Both the position numbers and the translations under genes were made by a program. From RGIG9379 sp031553005 (GTDB taxonomy: Bacteria > Bacteroidota > Bacteroidia > Bacteroidales > Paludibacteraceae), in contig JAVBMA010000004.1 in assembly GCA_031553005.1 (NCBI GenBank), positions 62,001 to 126,000 of the forward strand: 64,000 nt of DNA, given 5' to 3'. The notes beneath the pieces are model-generated. The model did no database searches. It was not told where the DNA came from and was given only the letters and a program-made list of their open reading frames with translations. Shown piece by piece: positions 31,313 through 40,615 of the stretch. The stretch's first letter is position 1, and every line of letters begins with the position of its first letter.

Positions 31313-34300
31313 ATGAGCAAAGACATCTATAGCATTGGATTAGATGCCGGTTCGACTACGTTGAAATTGGTTGTAACAGATTCTAAAGGGTCTGTTATTT
31401 TTACAGATTACAACCGCCATCATGCCAATATCCCGCAAGCGTTGATAGAGTCACTCCAAAGAGTAGAAAAGGAACTGGGCGATATCTCTGCTTGTATTAA
31501 AACAACCGGATCGGCAGGGATGGGACTATCCGAACGGTTTGATTTGCCTTTCATTCAGGAAGTTGTAGCTGCTACATTAGTGGTTGAAAAGCAATTTCCG
31601 CAAACCAAAACATTGATTGATATCGGTGGGGAAGATAGTAAGATGATTTTCTTCAACCGTAAAATGCAGGCGGATATCCGTATGAACGGAAATTGCGCAG
31701 GCGGAACCGGTGCGTTTATCGATCAGATGGCTAATATATTGGGAGTTTCGGTAAGCGACCTGAGCGATATGGCTTTGCATTCCGATACTACTTACCCGAT
31801 AGCTTCGCGCTGTGGCGTTTTTTCTAAGACTGATATTCAAAATCTTATTAGCCTGAACGTAAAAAGGGAAGACATTGCCGCTTCTATTTTTCAGGCTGTA
31901 GCAACACAGGTGATCTCATCCTTGTCCAGAGGTTGCGAGATTTTCCCGAAAGTCTTCCTTTGTGGAGGCCCGTTTGCTTTTATTCCCGCGCTGCGCGAGG
32001 TCTTCAAGGAGAAACTCGCCCTTAATGACGACGATATTATTCTTTCCGAATACGCATCCGTTGTTCCGGCATGGGGTGCATCCCTTTCCGAACCGGAAGC
32101 CCGCCAGGAAAAAACAATAAAAGAATATATTCAACTTTTCCAACATAAAGGAGAATCCGTTAATGTTCCCAAATCAGGATTAACACCCCTTTTCCGCGAT
32201 GAGCAGGAGAAAGAAAACTGGGAATCGGAAAAAGGACGGAATAAGATTGAAAGAGTTGAAATTGAAGAATTAACAGACAATCGTTGCTATATCGGTATTG
32301 ACTCCGGTTCTACCACCACCAAAGTGGTAGCAATGGACAGCCGCGACCGTATTTTCTTTACGTTCTATAAAAAGAACGGCGGAAAATCTCTGGAAACCGT
32401 AAAAGAAGGTCTTACCGTTTTATGCCAAAAAGCAAAAGATGCCGGAAAGGATTTGCAAGTCTGCGGAAGTTGCTCTACCGGTTACGGCGAAGATTTGATA
32501 AAAACCGCGTTCGACCTCGATTTTGGAATGGTCGAAACCATTGCCCATTATATGGCTGCCTGCAAATTAAATCCGAAAGTATCCTTTATCCTGGATATTG
32601 GCGGACAGGACATGAAAGCTATTTTTGTGGAAAACGGAGCAATCAACAGGTTGGAAATAAACGAAGCATGCTCGTCCGGGTGTGGCTCGTTTATCGATAA
32701 TTTTGCCCAATCGCTGGCTTGCCCGATCGAAGATTTCGTGCAAAAAGCATGCTGTAGCCAGAATCCGTGCGACCTCGGTACGCGCTGCACCGTTTTTATG
32801 AACTCAAAGGTAAAGCAAAGCCTTCGCGAAGGCTCTACGTTGGATGATATTTCCGCCGGACTTGCCTATTCGGTGGTCAAAAACTGTTTGTACAAAGTCT
32901 TGAAGTTGAAAAATACCGACGAACTTGGCGACCATATCGTATTGCAGGGAGGTACAATGCGCAATAAAGCAATTGTACGCGCTTTCGAACTTTCCACCGG
33001 AAAGAGCGTGATTGTCTCCAATTTTCCCGAATTGATGGGAGCTTACGGAGCCGCATTATATGCCAAAAAGAAAACGGCAAACAGGGAAGAGTATATCAGC
33101 CTTTCCCGGTTGATTGATATTAAAGATTATACTTCCGAGCCTTTCCGTTGTGTAGGTTGCGAAAACAACTGCCAAGTGCTGAAAAATATATTTTCAAATG
33201 GAAAAGTATATTATTCGGGCAATAAGTGTGAAAAGATATATACCAATAAAGGGAAAAAATCGCGCCATGCGTTTAACCTGAGCTTGTTCAAGAATGAACT
33301 TGCCTTTAAGAAAGGGCTGAAACTTCCCGAACAAAAGCCTTACATGACGATCGGGATTCCCCGAGTATTGAATATGTTCGAGAATTTCCCATTCTGGTAC
33401 ACGCTGCTTACGATGAACAACATAGAGGTGAAATCATCGTCACGGTCTACATTCAGGATGTACGAGAAAGGGCTTAATACGGTTATGGCGGACAATATTT
33501 GTTTCCCTGCCAAACTAACCCACGGGCATATCTATGATCTAGTGGAGAAAAAGGTTGACCGCATATTTTTTCCTTACGTTATTTATGAAGAGAAAGAGCC
33601 GCATGCCAACAACAGTTATAACTGCCCTGTGGTGTCCGGTTACTCGGATGTGATCAGGAGTGCGATTAATCCCGAAAAAAACTTCGGAATAGCATTCGAT
33701 TCTCCTGTCATCAACTTCAGCGATACCGTATTATTGAAAAAGGCATGCCGGAAATATTTAGAAGATATTCTAAAGAATAAATTTTCCTCTTCTTCATTTG
33801 AAAAATCATTCGAGAGTGCATTGGAGGCAAAGAAAAGATTTGCCGACACTGTTCACGACAAAGCCGTGCAGCTTCTTGACCATGCCAAAGAGGAGAACCG
33901 TTTTGTCATTCTTCTGGCAGGCAGGCCTTATCACAACGATCCGCTTATACAACATAAAATTTCGGAGATCATCACCTCTTTTGGTGTCGATGTAATTACG
34001 GAAGACCTGCTCCGCGAAGATGAAAATAAACTTTCAGGCTCGCACGTGATTCCGCAATGGTCGTATATGAACCGGATTATGAAATCGGCGCAATGGGTTG
34101 CCAACACCGATCAGGATGTTCACTTTGTGCAGATTACCTCTTTCGGTTGCGGCCCCGATGCGTTTATTATTGATGAAGTAAGCGATATACTGAAAAGGAA
34201 AGGAAAGAACCTGACGCTGCTGAAAGTGGATGATGTAAATAATGCCGGTTCGCTCAAATTGCGTATCCGTTCGCTGATTGAATCGTTGAAGTTTAAGAAC

Positions 34301-35563
34301 GACACAGAAATAGAACCAACAGCTTTCCGGACTACTCCCGAATTTTTAGAAAAAGACCGGAACAAAACTATTTTGGTTCCTTACTTCTCCGATTTTTATT
34401 CCCCGTTTATCCCTTCCGCATTCAAGTTGATGGGATATAACATGGAGAATATGGCTCCGAGTGATTCCGTGTCGGCTGAGTTGGGATTGAAATATGCCAA
34501 TAACGAAATCTGTTATCCGGCAACGCTGGTTATCGGAGATTGTATCCGTGCCTTACAGTCGGGAAAATATGATCCGGACAACATTGCATTTGCTATTACC
34601 CAAACGGGAGGCCAGTGCCGGGCAACAAACTATATCGCATTAATCAAAAAAGCATTGCTTGCAGCTGGATATGGAGATATTCCGGTGGTTTCGGTTTCAA
34701 TCATGAATACCATCAACGAACAGTCCGGATTTAATCTGGATGTAAAAAATGCAGCCAGAGGCGTTATCTATGCAGTTTTATATGCCGATGCTTTAAGTAA
34801 AATGTATTACGCTACCGCTGTTCGCGAAAAGGAAAAAGGACTTGCCCTGAAACTCAGGGAAGAGTATCTCCGGAAAGCAGTTGCCTGTCTGGATAAAAAG
34901 GACATGAAAGGGATCTGCAAAACGCTGGAAGAAGCCGCCAAAGCATTTAATGATGCTGCGATGGAAAAAGATGCCCCGCGCATCGGTATTGTAGGCGAGA
35001 TTTATTTGAAATACAATTCATTCGGGCATCAGTATGTTGTCGATTGGCTGGTAGAACAAGGCATTGAGCCGGTAATACCTGCCCTCAGCGAATTTTTCAC
35101 CCAATATTTCCCGAATGCGAAATTCAATGAAAAATATTTTCTGGAGCATAAAAGTCCGTTGAAAGGAAAATTGCTGACGATGCTTGGCGAAACATGGATG
35201 AACAATATAGAAAGGAAAATCGACAAAGCTGCCTCCGCTTTCCGCTATTACGAGCCGAATGGAAACATTCACGAAGAAGCAAAGAAGGCCGGGAAGATTA
35301 TTAACCTTGCTGCACAATTCGGGGAGGGCTGGCTTATTCCTGCCGAACTGGCTTCATTTGCCGAACGCAATATATTTGCGGCTATCAGCCTCCAACCCTT
35401 CGGATGTATTGCCAACCACGTAGTTTCCAAAGGAATTGAAAAGAAGATAAAAGACATATATCCCGATATGAATATCCTGTTCCTCGATTTTGACGGAGGA
35501 GTAAGCGAAGTAAATGTCCGGAATAGATTGCATTTCATTACAAGGCAGGTTAAGGCTTATTGA
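31313..35563 (+). CDS. Large 2-hydroxyacyl-CoA dehydratase activator-like protein
   Basis: A 1416-residue cytoplasmic protein. Residues 1-285 and 325-590 are two tandem ASKHA ATPase domains of the BadF/BadG/HgdC activase family (IGLDAGSTTLKLVV and IGIDSGSTTTKVVA). Iron-sulfur ligand positions are C128/C167 in domain 1 and C453 or C457/C492 in domain 2. C613, C616, C620 and C639 form another Cys cluster. Residues about 678-900 are DUF2229 (GIPRVLNMFENFPFWYTLL), and the C-terminal half resembles HgdB-type dehydratase-component sequence (ILLAGRPYHNDPLIQHKI, QTGGQCRATNYIALI). HgdC uses ATP to inject an electron into 2-hydroxyacyl-CoA dehydratase. This fused form occurs in anaerobes; its substrate is unknown. 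It stands alone behind its own promoter. Confidence 0.85.
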   Translation: MSKDIYSIGLDAGSTTLKLVVTDSKGSVIFTDYNRHHANIPQALIESLQRVEKELGDISACIKTTGSAGMGLSERFDLPFIQEVVAATLVVEKQFPQTKTLIDIGGEDSKMIFFNRKMQADIRMNGNCAGGTGAFIDQMANILGVSVSDLSDMALHSDTTYPIASRCGVFSKTDIQNLISLNVKREDIAASIFQAVATQVISSLSRGCEIFPKVFLCGGPFAFIPALREVFKEKLALNDDDIILSEYASVVPAWGASLSEPEARQEKTIKEYIQLFQHKGESVNVPKSGLTPLFRDEQEKENWESEKGRNKIERVEIEELTDNRCYIGIDSGSTTTKVVAMDSRDRIFFTFYKKNGGKSLETVKEGLTVLCQKAKDAGKDLQVCGSCSTGYGEDLIKTAFDLDFGMVETIAHYMAACKLNPKVSFILDIGGQDMKAIFVENGAINRLEINEACSSGCGSFIDNFAQSLACPIEDFVQKACCSQNPCDLGTRCTVFMNSKVKQSLREGSTLDDISAGLAYSVVKNCLYKVLKLKNTDELGDHIVLQGGTMRNKAIVRAFELSTGKSVIVSNFPELMGAYGAALYAKKKTANREEYISLSRLIDIKDYTSEPFRCVGCENNCQVLKNIFSNGKVYYSGNKCEKIYTNKGKKSRHAFNLSLFKNELAFKKGLKLPEQKPYMTIGIPRVLNMFENFPFWYTLLTMNNIEVKSSSRSTFRMYEKGLNTVMADNICFPAKLTHGHIYDLVEKKVDRIFFPYVIYEEKEPHANNSYNCPVVSGYSDVIRSAINPEKNFGIAFDSPVINFSDTVLLKKACRKYLEDILKNKFSSSSFEKSFESALEAKKRFADTVHDKAVQLLDHAKEENRFVILLAGRPYHNDPLIQHKISEIITSFGVDVITEDLLREDENKLSGSHVIPQWSYMNRIMKSAQWVANTDQDVHFVQITSFGCGPDAFIIDEVSDILKRKGKNLTLLKVDDVNNAGSLKLRIRSLIESLKFKNDTEIEPTAFRTTPEFLEKDRNKTILVPYFSDFYSPFIPSAFKLMGYNMENMAPSDSVSAELGLKYANNEICYPATLVIGDCIRALQSGKYDPDNIAFAITQTGGQCRATNYIALIKKALLAAGYGDIPVVSVSIMNTINEQSGFNLDVKNAARGVIYAVLYADALSKMYYATAVREKEKGLALKLREEYLRKAVACLDKKDMKGICKTLEEAAKAFNDAAMEKDAPRIGIVGEIYLKYNSFGHQYVVDWLVEQGIEPVIPALSEFFTQYFPNAKFNEKYFLEHKSPLKGKLLTMLGETWMNNIERKIDKAASAFRYYEPNGNIHEEAKKAGKIINLAAQFGEGWLIPAELASFAERNIFAAISLQPFGCIANHVVSKGIEKKIKDIYPDMNILFLDFDGGVSEVNVRNRLHFITRQVKAY

Positions 35564-35873
35564 GTGAATTAGCAAATTGGATAATTAGTAAATTAGCAAA
35601 TGAAAAGGAATATAGAGTCATTTGCTAATTTTTTTTGTGCCTGTCTGATTCGATTTATTGTAAAACTACTGTTTGTTTTTTGAACTTTATTGGTTGGTTT
35701 GCTGTTTTTAAAGCGGTGTCGGTTGGAAATGAGGACACATTATAAATGATTTTCTATAAAAATATAGAAAGTATAGAAAATATGGAAATTCAATGTTTTA
35801 TTTCCGAAAACCTATTCATATCAAAGCCGCGGAATAAGATTCTGATAATCTTCAATTATATACCCCATTCCAT
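35564..35873. other. Intergenic stretch, 310 bp
   Basis: Holds the terminator at 35591-35636, then AT-rich DNA with no clear promoter motif before the Omp85-like gene. No gene seen. Confidence 0.5.
35591..35636 (+). terminator. Terminator after the activator gene
   Basis: Thirteen-bp arms AATTAGCAAATGA (35591-35603) and TCATTTGCTAATT (35618-35630), then TTTTTT. The stem repeats an ATTAGCAAATT word also present just upstream at 35577-35586. Confidence 0.7.
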
Positions 35874-36971
35874 ATGAGTAAAAAAATTATCCTTATCATC
35901 TGTACATTTTGCCTTTTCTCTTTTGTTGAGGCTCAGGAGAATAAGCCGGATACAGTTGTACATAATGCCGATACGGCTGCTCCCCCAAAAAAGCAAGGTA
36001 AAAAATTCAGTGTTGCAGGCATTCCGCTGCTCTCTTTCGACCAGACCAAGGGAACAGGTTTCGGCGGCATCGCTATGGCTTTCTTTAAGTTGGATAGTGA
36101 CCCAGAAACCAAACCTTCCAGTATTTCGGTGATGGGAAAATACACGCTGAAAGATAATTGGTATGCATCGGCTATGGCAAACCTCTTTTTTACAAAAGAC
36201 AGGTACCGGCTGATGTTTGGAGGAGGTTATATGAATAGTAATTTTCAGGCTTTAGAAGTGATTGATTATTCAAGCGTGGAAGTCCCGTACAATAACCACG
36301 GCGGGTTCCTTTTCTTTATACCCTATATCCGTGTTTGGAATCAGTTGTATGTAGGAGTAGGAGGGCAGATGTTCAAATCACATCTCGATTTGGATTTTCC
36401 CGATCCTATTCCCGATTCTATCAGCATAAACTGGATGAATTCATTGGCGCTGAATACAACTTTTGATACAAGGGACAGCCCTTACAATCCGTCAAAAGGC
36501 GTTAATTCTACAATAAGGTTCAATTATTTCCCCGACTGGATGGAAAATGTGGATACCTATTATAAAATTCATGCCGAAGGAAATTATTATTGGAGAATAG
36601 ACCACTCAAAGGTACTGGCTTCGCGGCTTTCAATGAATATCGGTATGGGCGACCTTCCCTTTGTCGGGCAGAGCTATGTCGGCAACCGAGATATCAGGGG
36701 TTACACAAAAGGCGAATACCGGGGAGATCAAACTTATGCCATACAGTCCGAATTACGTTGGAATTTTTACCGCCGTTGGGGGGCTGTCGGCTTTTTCGGA
36801 TTGGCACTGGCTACGACTCCGAAAACGGATTATGTTAGTCCGGTATTGCCCGGTGGAGGTATTGGAGCGCGTTACATGGTGCTTTCCAATTACCATATTA
36901 ATCTCGGGATTGACGGGGCGGTTGGAAAGGACGACTGGGGAGTTTATTTTCGGATTACGGAGGCTTTTTGA
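35874..36971 (+). CDS. Omp85-superfamily barrel protein without POTRA domains
   Basis: A 365-residue outer-membrane protein with a signal peptide (1-20, LIICTFCLFSFVEAQ), a short periplasmic linker, and a barrel of the BamA/TamA surface-antigen class. Seen: FSVAGIPLLSFDQTKGTGFGGIAMAFF, LNTTFDTRDSPYNPSKGVNSTIRFNYFPD, and QSYVGNRDIRGYTKGEYRG, which contains the Omp85 loop-6 RGY element, with a final aromatic strand GVYFRITEAF. No POTRA repeat fits in the N-terminal 50 residues, so it may be a stand-alone barrel or a partner of another periplasmic protein. Monocistronic; it converges on the DUF2007 gene. Confidence 0.75.
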   Translation: MSKKIILIICTFCLFSFVEAQENKPDTVVHNADTAAPPKKQGKKFSVAGIPLLSFDQTKGTGFGGIAMAFFKLDSDPETKPSSISVMGKYTLKDNWYASAMANLFFTKDRYRLMFGGGYMNSNFQALEVIDYSSVEVPYNNHGGFLFFIPYIRVWNQLYVGVGGQMFKSHLDLDFPDPIPDSISINWMNSLALNTTFDTRDSPYNPSKGVNSTIRFNYFPDWMENVDTYYKIHAEGNYYWRIDHSKVLASRLSMNIGMGDLPFVGQSYVGNRDIRGYTKGEYRGDQTYAIQSELRWNFYRRWGAVGFFGLALATTPKTDYVSPVLPGGGIGARYMVLSNYHINLGIDGAVGKDDWGVYFRITEAF

Positions 36972-37016
36972 TAGGTGAAAATTGAAAGGTGAAAGATGAA
37001 AATAGAGAGGTGATTG
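36971..37016. repeat. GTGAAAAGTGAAAG-family repeat between convergent genes
   Basis: AGGTGAAAATTGAAAGGTGA and flanking bases, a degenerate copy of the family, fill the whole gap between two convergent genes. Confidence 0.55.
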
Positions 37017-37017
37017 T

Positions 37018-37419
37018 TTAGGGGGTGGATGGGGACATTGCGGTGTAGGCGATGATGACAACGATAGCTGCCAGGATGGACAGAAGTAGTAGTAAGCGTA
37101 TTTCGATCCGGAGTTTGCCTATAAGAGGGATGGATGAGGTGAACTTATTGAAGTTAACCATGAATTTTGAGGGGGACGGCGAGGCGGACCTGTCGGTAAT
37201 GTATCCTTCCTCTTTTAAAATTTCGACAGCTTTTGGATAATCGCTTTCCCTGACCTGAAGTTTTATTCCTCCGATGGCGTTCGAGTAGAAAGGGTTTACC
37301 TGTACTGTTAACTCGTCCTGAGCAAAACATTCTATGCCTTCCGATTCGAGGCGTCCCCGGATTATTGCAAGCTCATGCGGATATGTGAAAGTTAAAACAG
37401 TTATAAATTTATCATCCAT
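37018..37419 (-). CDS. DUF2007 domain protein with C-terminal membrane anchor
   Basis: A 133-residue protein. Residues about 4-70 are a DUF2007 domain (a GlnB-like fold called a putative signal-transducing domain): VLTFTYPHELAIIRGRLESEGIECFAQDE...GGIKLQVRESDYPKAVEILKEEGY. Residues about 107-127 are one hydrophobic helix (LLLLLSILAAIVVIIAYTA), anchoring it to the membrane with the domain probably in the cytoplasm. Function unknown. An AAAAGGA ribosome site precedes the ATG, and a TAAATTTG element lies 37 bp upstream. Confidence 0.75.
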   Translation of the reverse strand: MDDKFITVLTFTYPHELAIIRGRLESEGIECFAQDELTVQVNPFYSNAIGGIKLQVRESDYPKAVEILKEEGYITDRSASPSPSKFMVNFNKFTSSIPLIGKLRIEIRLLLLLSILAAIVVIIAYTAMSPSTP

Positions 37420-37456
37420 AATGTATTCCTTTTAAGTTGCTTATGTTTCATCTTTG

Positions 37457-37464
37457 CAAATTTA
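37457..37464 (-). promoter_or_regulatory. Promoter -7 element (TAAATTTG)
   Basis: Exact TAnnTTTG match on the minus strand, 37 bp before the DUF2007 ATG. Confidence 0.5.
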
Positions 37465-37675
37465 TAGAATAGTTTATGATAATCCGGATTTGTGCCGGAA
37501 ATTGTTTTGTTGATTTTTAACCGGAAAACGTAAGTTCGATATAAGGTTTTGTAAAAGAATATATTAAGAGAGATTTTACTATAAACATACAATGCTTTCG
37601 GCATTGAGTTTTTGATCCCGTTGCCCGATTGTCAAAAAAAGATTGGAAATATTTTCCAAATATGTCCGGCTTTTT

Positions 37676-37683
37676 TAATTTTG
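37676..37683 (+). promoter_or_regulatory. Promoter -7 element (TAATTTTG) of dnaN
   Basis: Exact TAnnTTTG match 34 bp before the dnaN ATG; a small palindrome (TTGGAAATATTTTCCAA, 37643-37659) lies just upstream. Confidence 0.55.
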
Positions 37684-37717
37684 TAGATTAATTACCATAA
37701 ATAATAAATTAGTACAC

Positions 37718-38842
37718 ATGAAGTTTACGGTTTCAAGCACAGGTTTGCTGAGTCATTTGCAGGCAATAAGCCGCGTAATAAATTCGAAAAATACGCTTCC
37801 GATACTGGATAATTTTTTATTCAAAATAGAATCCCAAAAATTAATCCTGACAGCTTCTGATTTGGAAACAACCCTTATTACAAGCATGGATCTGGATGCT
37901 GCTGAAGGTGAAGGCGTTATTGCTTTGTCCGCCAAAATATTACTCGATACATTAAAAGAGTTTTCAGATCAGCCGTTGACATTTGATATTAATGATGAAA
38001 ATCTGGCAATGACTATTAAGTCCGAAACAGGGGTTTATAACTTCATCGGTCAAAACGGAAATGAATATCCGAAAATACCAGCCATGGCAGACGATTTCAA
38101 TTCGTTGGTAATCCCTACCAATGTGTTGAATTCGGGAATAAACAAGACATTATTTGCTACTGCCGACGACGAACTTCGTCCGGTGATGAACGGTATATAC
38201 TTCGATATCACAACCGAGGATATTACAATGGTAGCATCCGATGCCCATAAACTGGTTCGCATCAAGACTTCCTCTGCTAAAGGAGAAAAAGTTTCTTCCC
38301 TCATCCTTCCTAAAAAGCCGACTAATTTATTAAAGAATATCCTTCCGAAAGAGAGCGGTGATGTGCTTGTTCAATTCGATTCCAAGAATGCCAGCTTTAC
38401 ACTCTCCAACTATAAAATGATCTGTCGACTGATCGAAGGCCGTTATCCGAACTATAACTCGGTGATTCCTAAAAACAATCCGTATAAAGCAATTATAGAC
38501 AGGGTTTCGTTGATGAATACGCTCAGGCGTGTTTCCGTTTTTTCCAATCAGGCAAGTAACTTGGTAAAATTGGAATTCTCGGAAAATGAAATTCATATCT
38601 CGGCACAAGACATAGATTTCTCTATTTCGGCTGAAGAAAAAATCTCTTGCCAATATCAGGGTGAAACAATGAAGATCGGTTTTAAATCTTCATTCCTGAT
38701 TGATATTTTGGCAAACCTTTCTTCTACAGATATTGTGATGGAGCTTGCCGACCCTTCAAGAGCCGGATTGATCCTTCCGTTCGAAACCGATTCGGAAGAA
38801 GATACCCTGATGCTCATTATGCCTATGATGTTGAACGATTAA
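37718..38842 (+). CDS. dnaN: DNA polymerase III subunit beta (sliding clamp)
   Basis: A 374-residue DNA sliding clamp that tethers polymerase III to DNA. The N-terminus MKFTVSSTGLLSHLQAISRVINSKNTLPILDNFLF and the internal SDAHKLVRIKTSS, FPSLILPKKP-type loop (SSLILPKKPTNLLKNIL) and C-terminal EEDTLMLIMPMML are typical; three clamp domains of about 120 residues fit the length. dnaA is not adjacent. It is followed by a terminator and then a DnaQ-like exonuclease. Confidence 0.95.
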   Translation: MKFTVSSTGLLSHLQAISRVINSKNTLPILDNFLFKIESQKLILTASDLETTLITSMDLDAAEGEGVIALSAKILLDTLKEFSDQPLTFDINDENLAMTIKSETGVYNFIGQNGNEYPKIPAMADDFNSLVIPTNVLNSGINKTLFATADDELRPVMNGIYFDITTEDITMVASDAHKLVRIKTSSAKGEKVSSLILPKKPTNLLKNILPKESGDVLVQFDSKNASFTLSNYKMICRLIEGRYPNYNSVIPKNNPYKAIIDRVSLMNTLRRVSVFSNQASNLVKLEFSENEIHISAQDIDFSISAEEKISCQYQGETMKIGFKSSFLIDILANLSSTDIVMELADPSRAGLILPFETDSEEDTLMLIMPMMLND

Positions 38843-38854
38843 AGAATAACCATT

Positions 38855-38922
38855 CCTTCAAACCAATCTGAGAGAAAAATCGTAAAGTATGAGTTTCTTT
38901 CAGGTTGGTTTGAAGGTTTTTT
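38855..38922 (+). terminator. Terminator after dnaN
   Basis: Seventeen-bp arms 38855-38871 and 38900-38916 (CCTTCAAACCAA core, one G-T pair), followed by a T-run. Confidence 0.7.
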
Positions 38923-38932
38923 TATAAAATTT

Positions 38933-39700
38933 ATGCAGTTAAATTTGAAAAATCCGTTGGTTTTCTTTGACTTGGAAACAACGGGAACCGATATAGTAAA
39001 CGACCGGATAGTGGAGATCTCTTACCTGAAGATTTTTCCTAACGGAACCGAAGAGTCCAAAACCATGCGTATTAATCCCGAAATGCATATCCCGGAAGGC
39101 GCTACGGCAATACATGGTATTTCGGACGAGGATGTAAAGAATCATCCTACGTTTAAGGAAGTTGCGAAAATATTGGCAAAAGATATAGAAGGTTGTGATT
39201 TGGCGGGATACAATTCAAATCGTTTTGATATACCTCTTCTGGCTGAGGAATTTTTGCGGGCAGGAACCGATATCGACCTGAAAAAGCGGAAGTTTGTAGA
39301 TGTACAAACTATTTTCCACAAAATGGAACAACGCACTTTGTCTGCCGCCTATAAATTTTATTGCGAAAAGGAACTGATCGGAGCCCATGGAGCCGAAGCC
39401 GATACCAAAGCTACCTATGAGGTATTAAAGTCCCAATTGGATCGCTATCCGGATTTGAAAAACGACATAAATTACCTCTCCGATTTCTCGGCTTATTCCA
39501 AGAATGCCGATTTTGCCGGACGAATTATATTCGATGACAAAGGTGTTGAATATATTAACTTTGGGAAATACAAAGGGCGTAAAGTCACAGACGTTTTAAA
39601 AGAAGATATCGGCTATTACGGCTGGATTATGTCGAGCAATTTCTCCCTTGATACCAAACGCGTACTGACTAACATTAAACTCAGAGAGTTAAACAGGTGA
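38933..39700 (+). CDS. DnaQ-like 3'-5' exonuclease with C-terminal DUF3820 domain
   Basis: A 255-residue DEDD-family exonuclease. ExoI motif VFFDLETTGTD (about 11-21, D and E metal ligands), ExoII AGYNSNRFDIPLL, ExoIII HGAEADTKATYEVL. Residues about 205-250 resemble DUF3820 (INFGKYKGRKVTDVLKEDIGYYGWIMSSNF), an accessory domain often fused to such nucleases. It follows dnaN, an order common in Bacteroidales, and may be the polymerase III proofreading subunit or a separate repair nuclease. The 3' neighbour trmN6 lies across a repeat-filled gap. Confidence 0.8.
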   Translation: MQLNLKNPLVFFDLETTGTDIVNDRIVEISYLKIFPNGTEESKTMRINPEMHIPEGATAIHGISDEDVKNHPTFKEVAKILAKDIEGCDLAGYNSNRFDIPLLAEEFLRAGTDIDLKKRKFVDVQTIFHKMEQRTLSAAYKFYCEKELIGAHGAEADTKATYEVLKSQLDRYPDLKNDINYLSDFSAYSKNADFAGRIIFDDKGVEYINFGKYKGRKVTDVLKEDIGYYGWIMSSNFSLDTKRVLTNIKLRELNR

Positions 39701-39812
39701 AAGGTGAGAGGTGAAAAGTGAAAGGTAAATATGCCGGAAATTTTCAACTTTCACCTTTCATTTTTCACCTCATAATTTTACCTTTCCCTTTTCCCTTTTC
39801 AACTTTCACCTA
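39701..39812. repeat. Repeat-filled gap of GTGAAAAGTGAAAG-family words
   Basis: Plus-orientation units at 39701-39726 and inverted units at about 39744-39770 and 39780-39810 can pair into an imperfect hairpin covering the entire exonuclease-trmN6 gap. Confidence 0.65.
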
Positions 39813-39818
39813 AGGAAA

Positions 39819-40538
39819 TTGTCAAATTCATATTTTCAATTTAAGCAGTTTACGATAGAACAGGATCGGTGTGCTATGAAAGTAGGCACTGATGGGGTTT
39901 TATTGGGTGCATGGACAGATGTTTCCGGAGTACGGTCTGTATTGGATATCGGAACAGGAACCGGATTGATTGCATTGATGCTTGCACAGCGATCTGCTGC
40001 TTCTGTATATGCTATTGAGATAGATGAAAATGCCGCTGCACAGGCTATTGAAAATATAGCCGCTTCCCCTTGGAGCGGCAGGATAAGGATAGAAACTGTT
40101 TCATTACAAACCTTTGTCGAAAATACAATTTACCGTTTTGACCTGATTGTAAGCAATCCCCCTTATTTTAATAAATCCCTGAAAAATCCCGATGCTCAAC
40201 GTTCCGTGGCAAGGCATACCGATTCGTTGAGCCAGGAAGATTTAATGTCTGCGGCTTGTGCCCTTTTGTCGGATACAGGACGCTTGTCGGTGATATTGCC
40301 TGTGGCGGAAGGCGATGAATTTATTTTGCGGGCGGAATCTTTTCAATTGTATTGTTCTAAAAAAACGAAAGTCATACCACGTATCGGTGCTCCCGAAAAA
40401 CGCCTGCTTCTGGAATTCTCGCGAATAAAAGATGTTTGCCGAGAAGATACTTTGCTGATAGAAAAAGAGCGGCATAGCTATTCGGATGAATTTAATGAGT
40501 TGACAAAGGACTACTATTTGGATAAGGAAAAAGAATAA
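39819..40538 (+). CDS. trmN6: tRNA1(Val) (adenine(37)-N6)-methyltransferase (TrmN6/YfiC-like)
   Basis: A 239-residue SAM-dependent methyltransferase for A37 of tRNA-Val. The N-terminus FQFKQFTIEQDRCAMKVGTDGVLLGAW, the SAM loop LDIGTGTGLIALMLAQR and the catalytic NPPYF motif are diagnostic. The start appears to be TTG at 39819, with AAGGA just ahead (spacing only about 2 bp): no ATG or GTG exists upstream in frame before the repeat, and the next ATG (CAMK) would delete conserved residues. The upstream gap is entirely repeat DNA with no TAnnTTTG. Confidence 0.85.
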   Translation: MSNSYFQFKQFTIEQDRCAMKVGTDGVLLGAWTDVSGVRSVLDIGTGTGLIALMLAQRSAASVYAIEIDENAAAQAIENIAASPWSGRIRIETVSLQTFVENTIYRFDLIVSNPPYFNKSLKNPDAQRSVARHTDSLSQEDLMSAACALLSDTGRLSVILPVAEGDEFILRAESFQLYCSKKTKVIPRIGAPEKRLLLEFSRIKDVCREDTLLIEKERHSYSDEFNELTKDYYLDKEKE

Positions 40539-40551
40539 AAATAAAGAAATA

Positions 40552-40597
40552 AAAAAAAGACTTTCCAGATTTTTAAAATCTGGAAAGTCTTTTTTTT
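40552..40597. terminator. Bidirectional terminator between trmN6 and folB
   Basis: A perfect 46-bp palindrome centred at 40574/40575 (half AGACTTTCCAGATTTT with outer A-run, pairing with a T-run), giving a U-tract on both strands. Confidence 0.85.
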
Positions 40598-40615
40598 ATT
40601 TCTTTATCGCTGATA

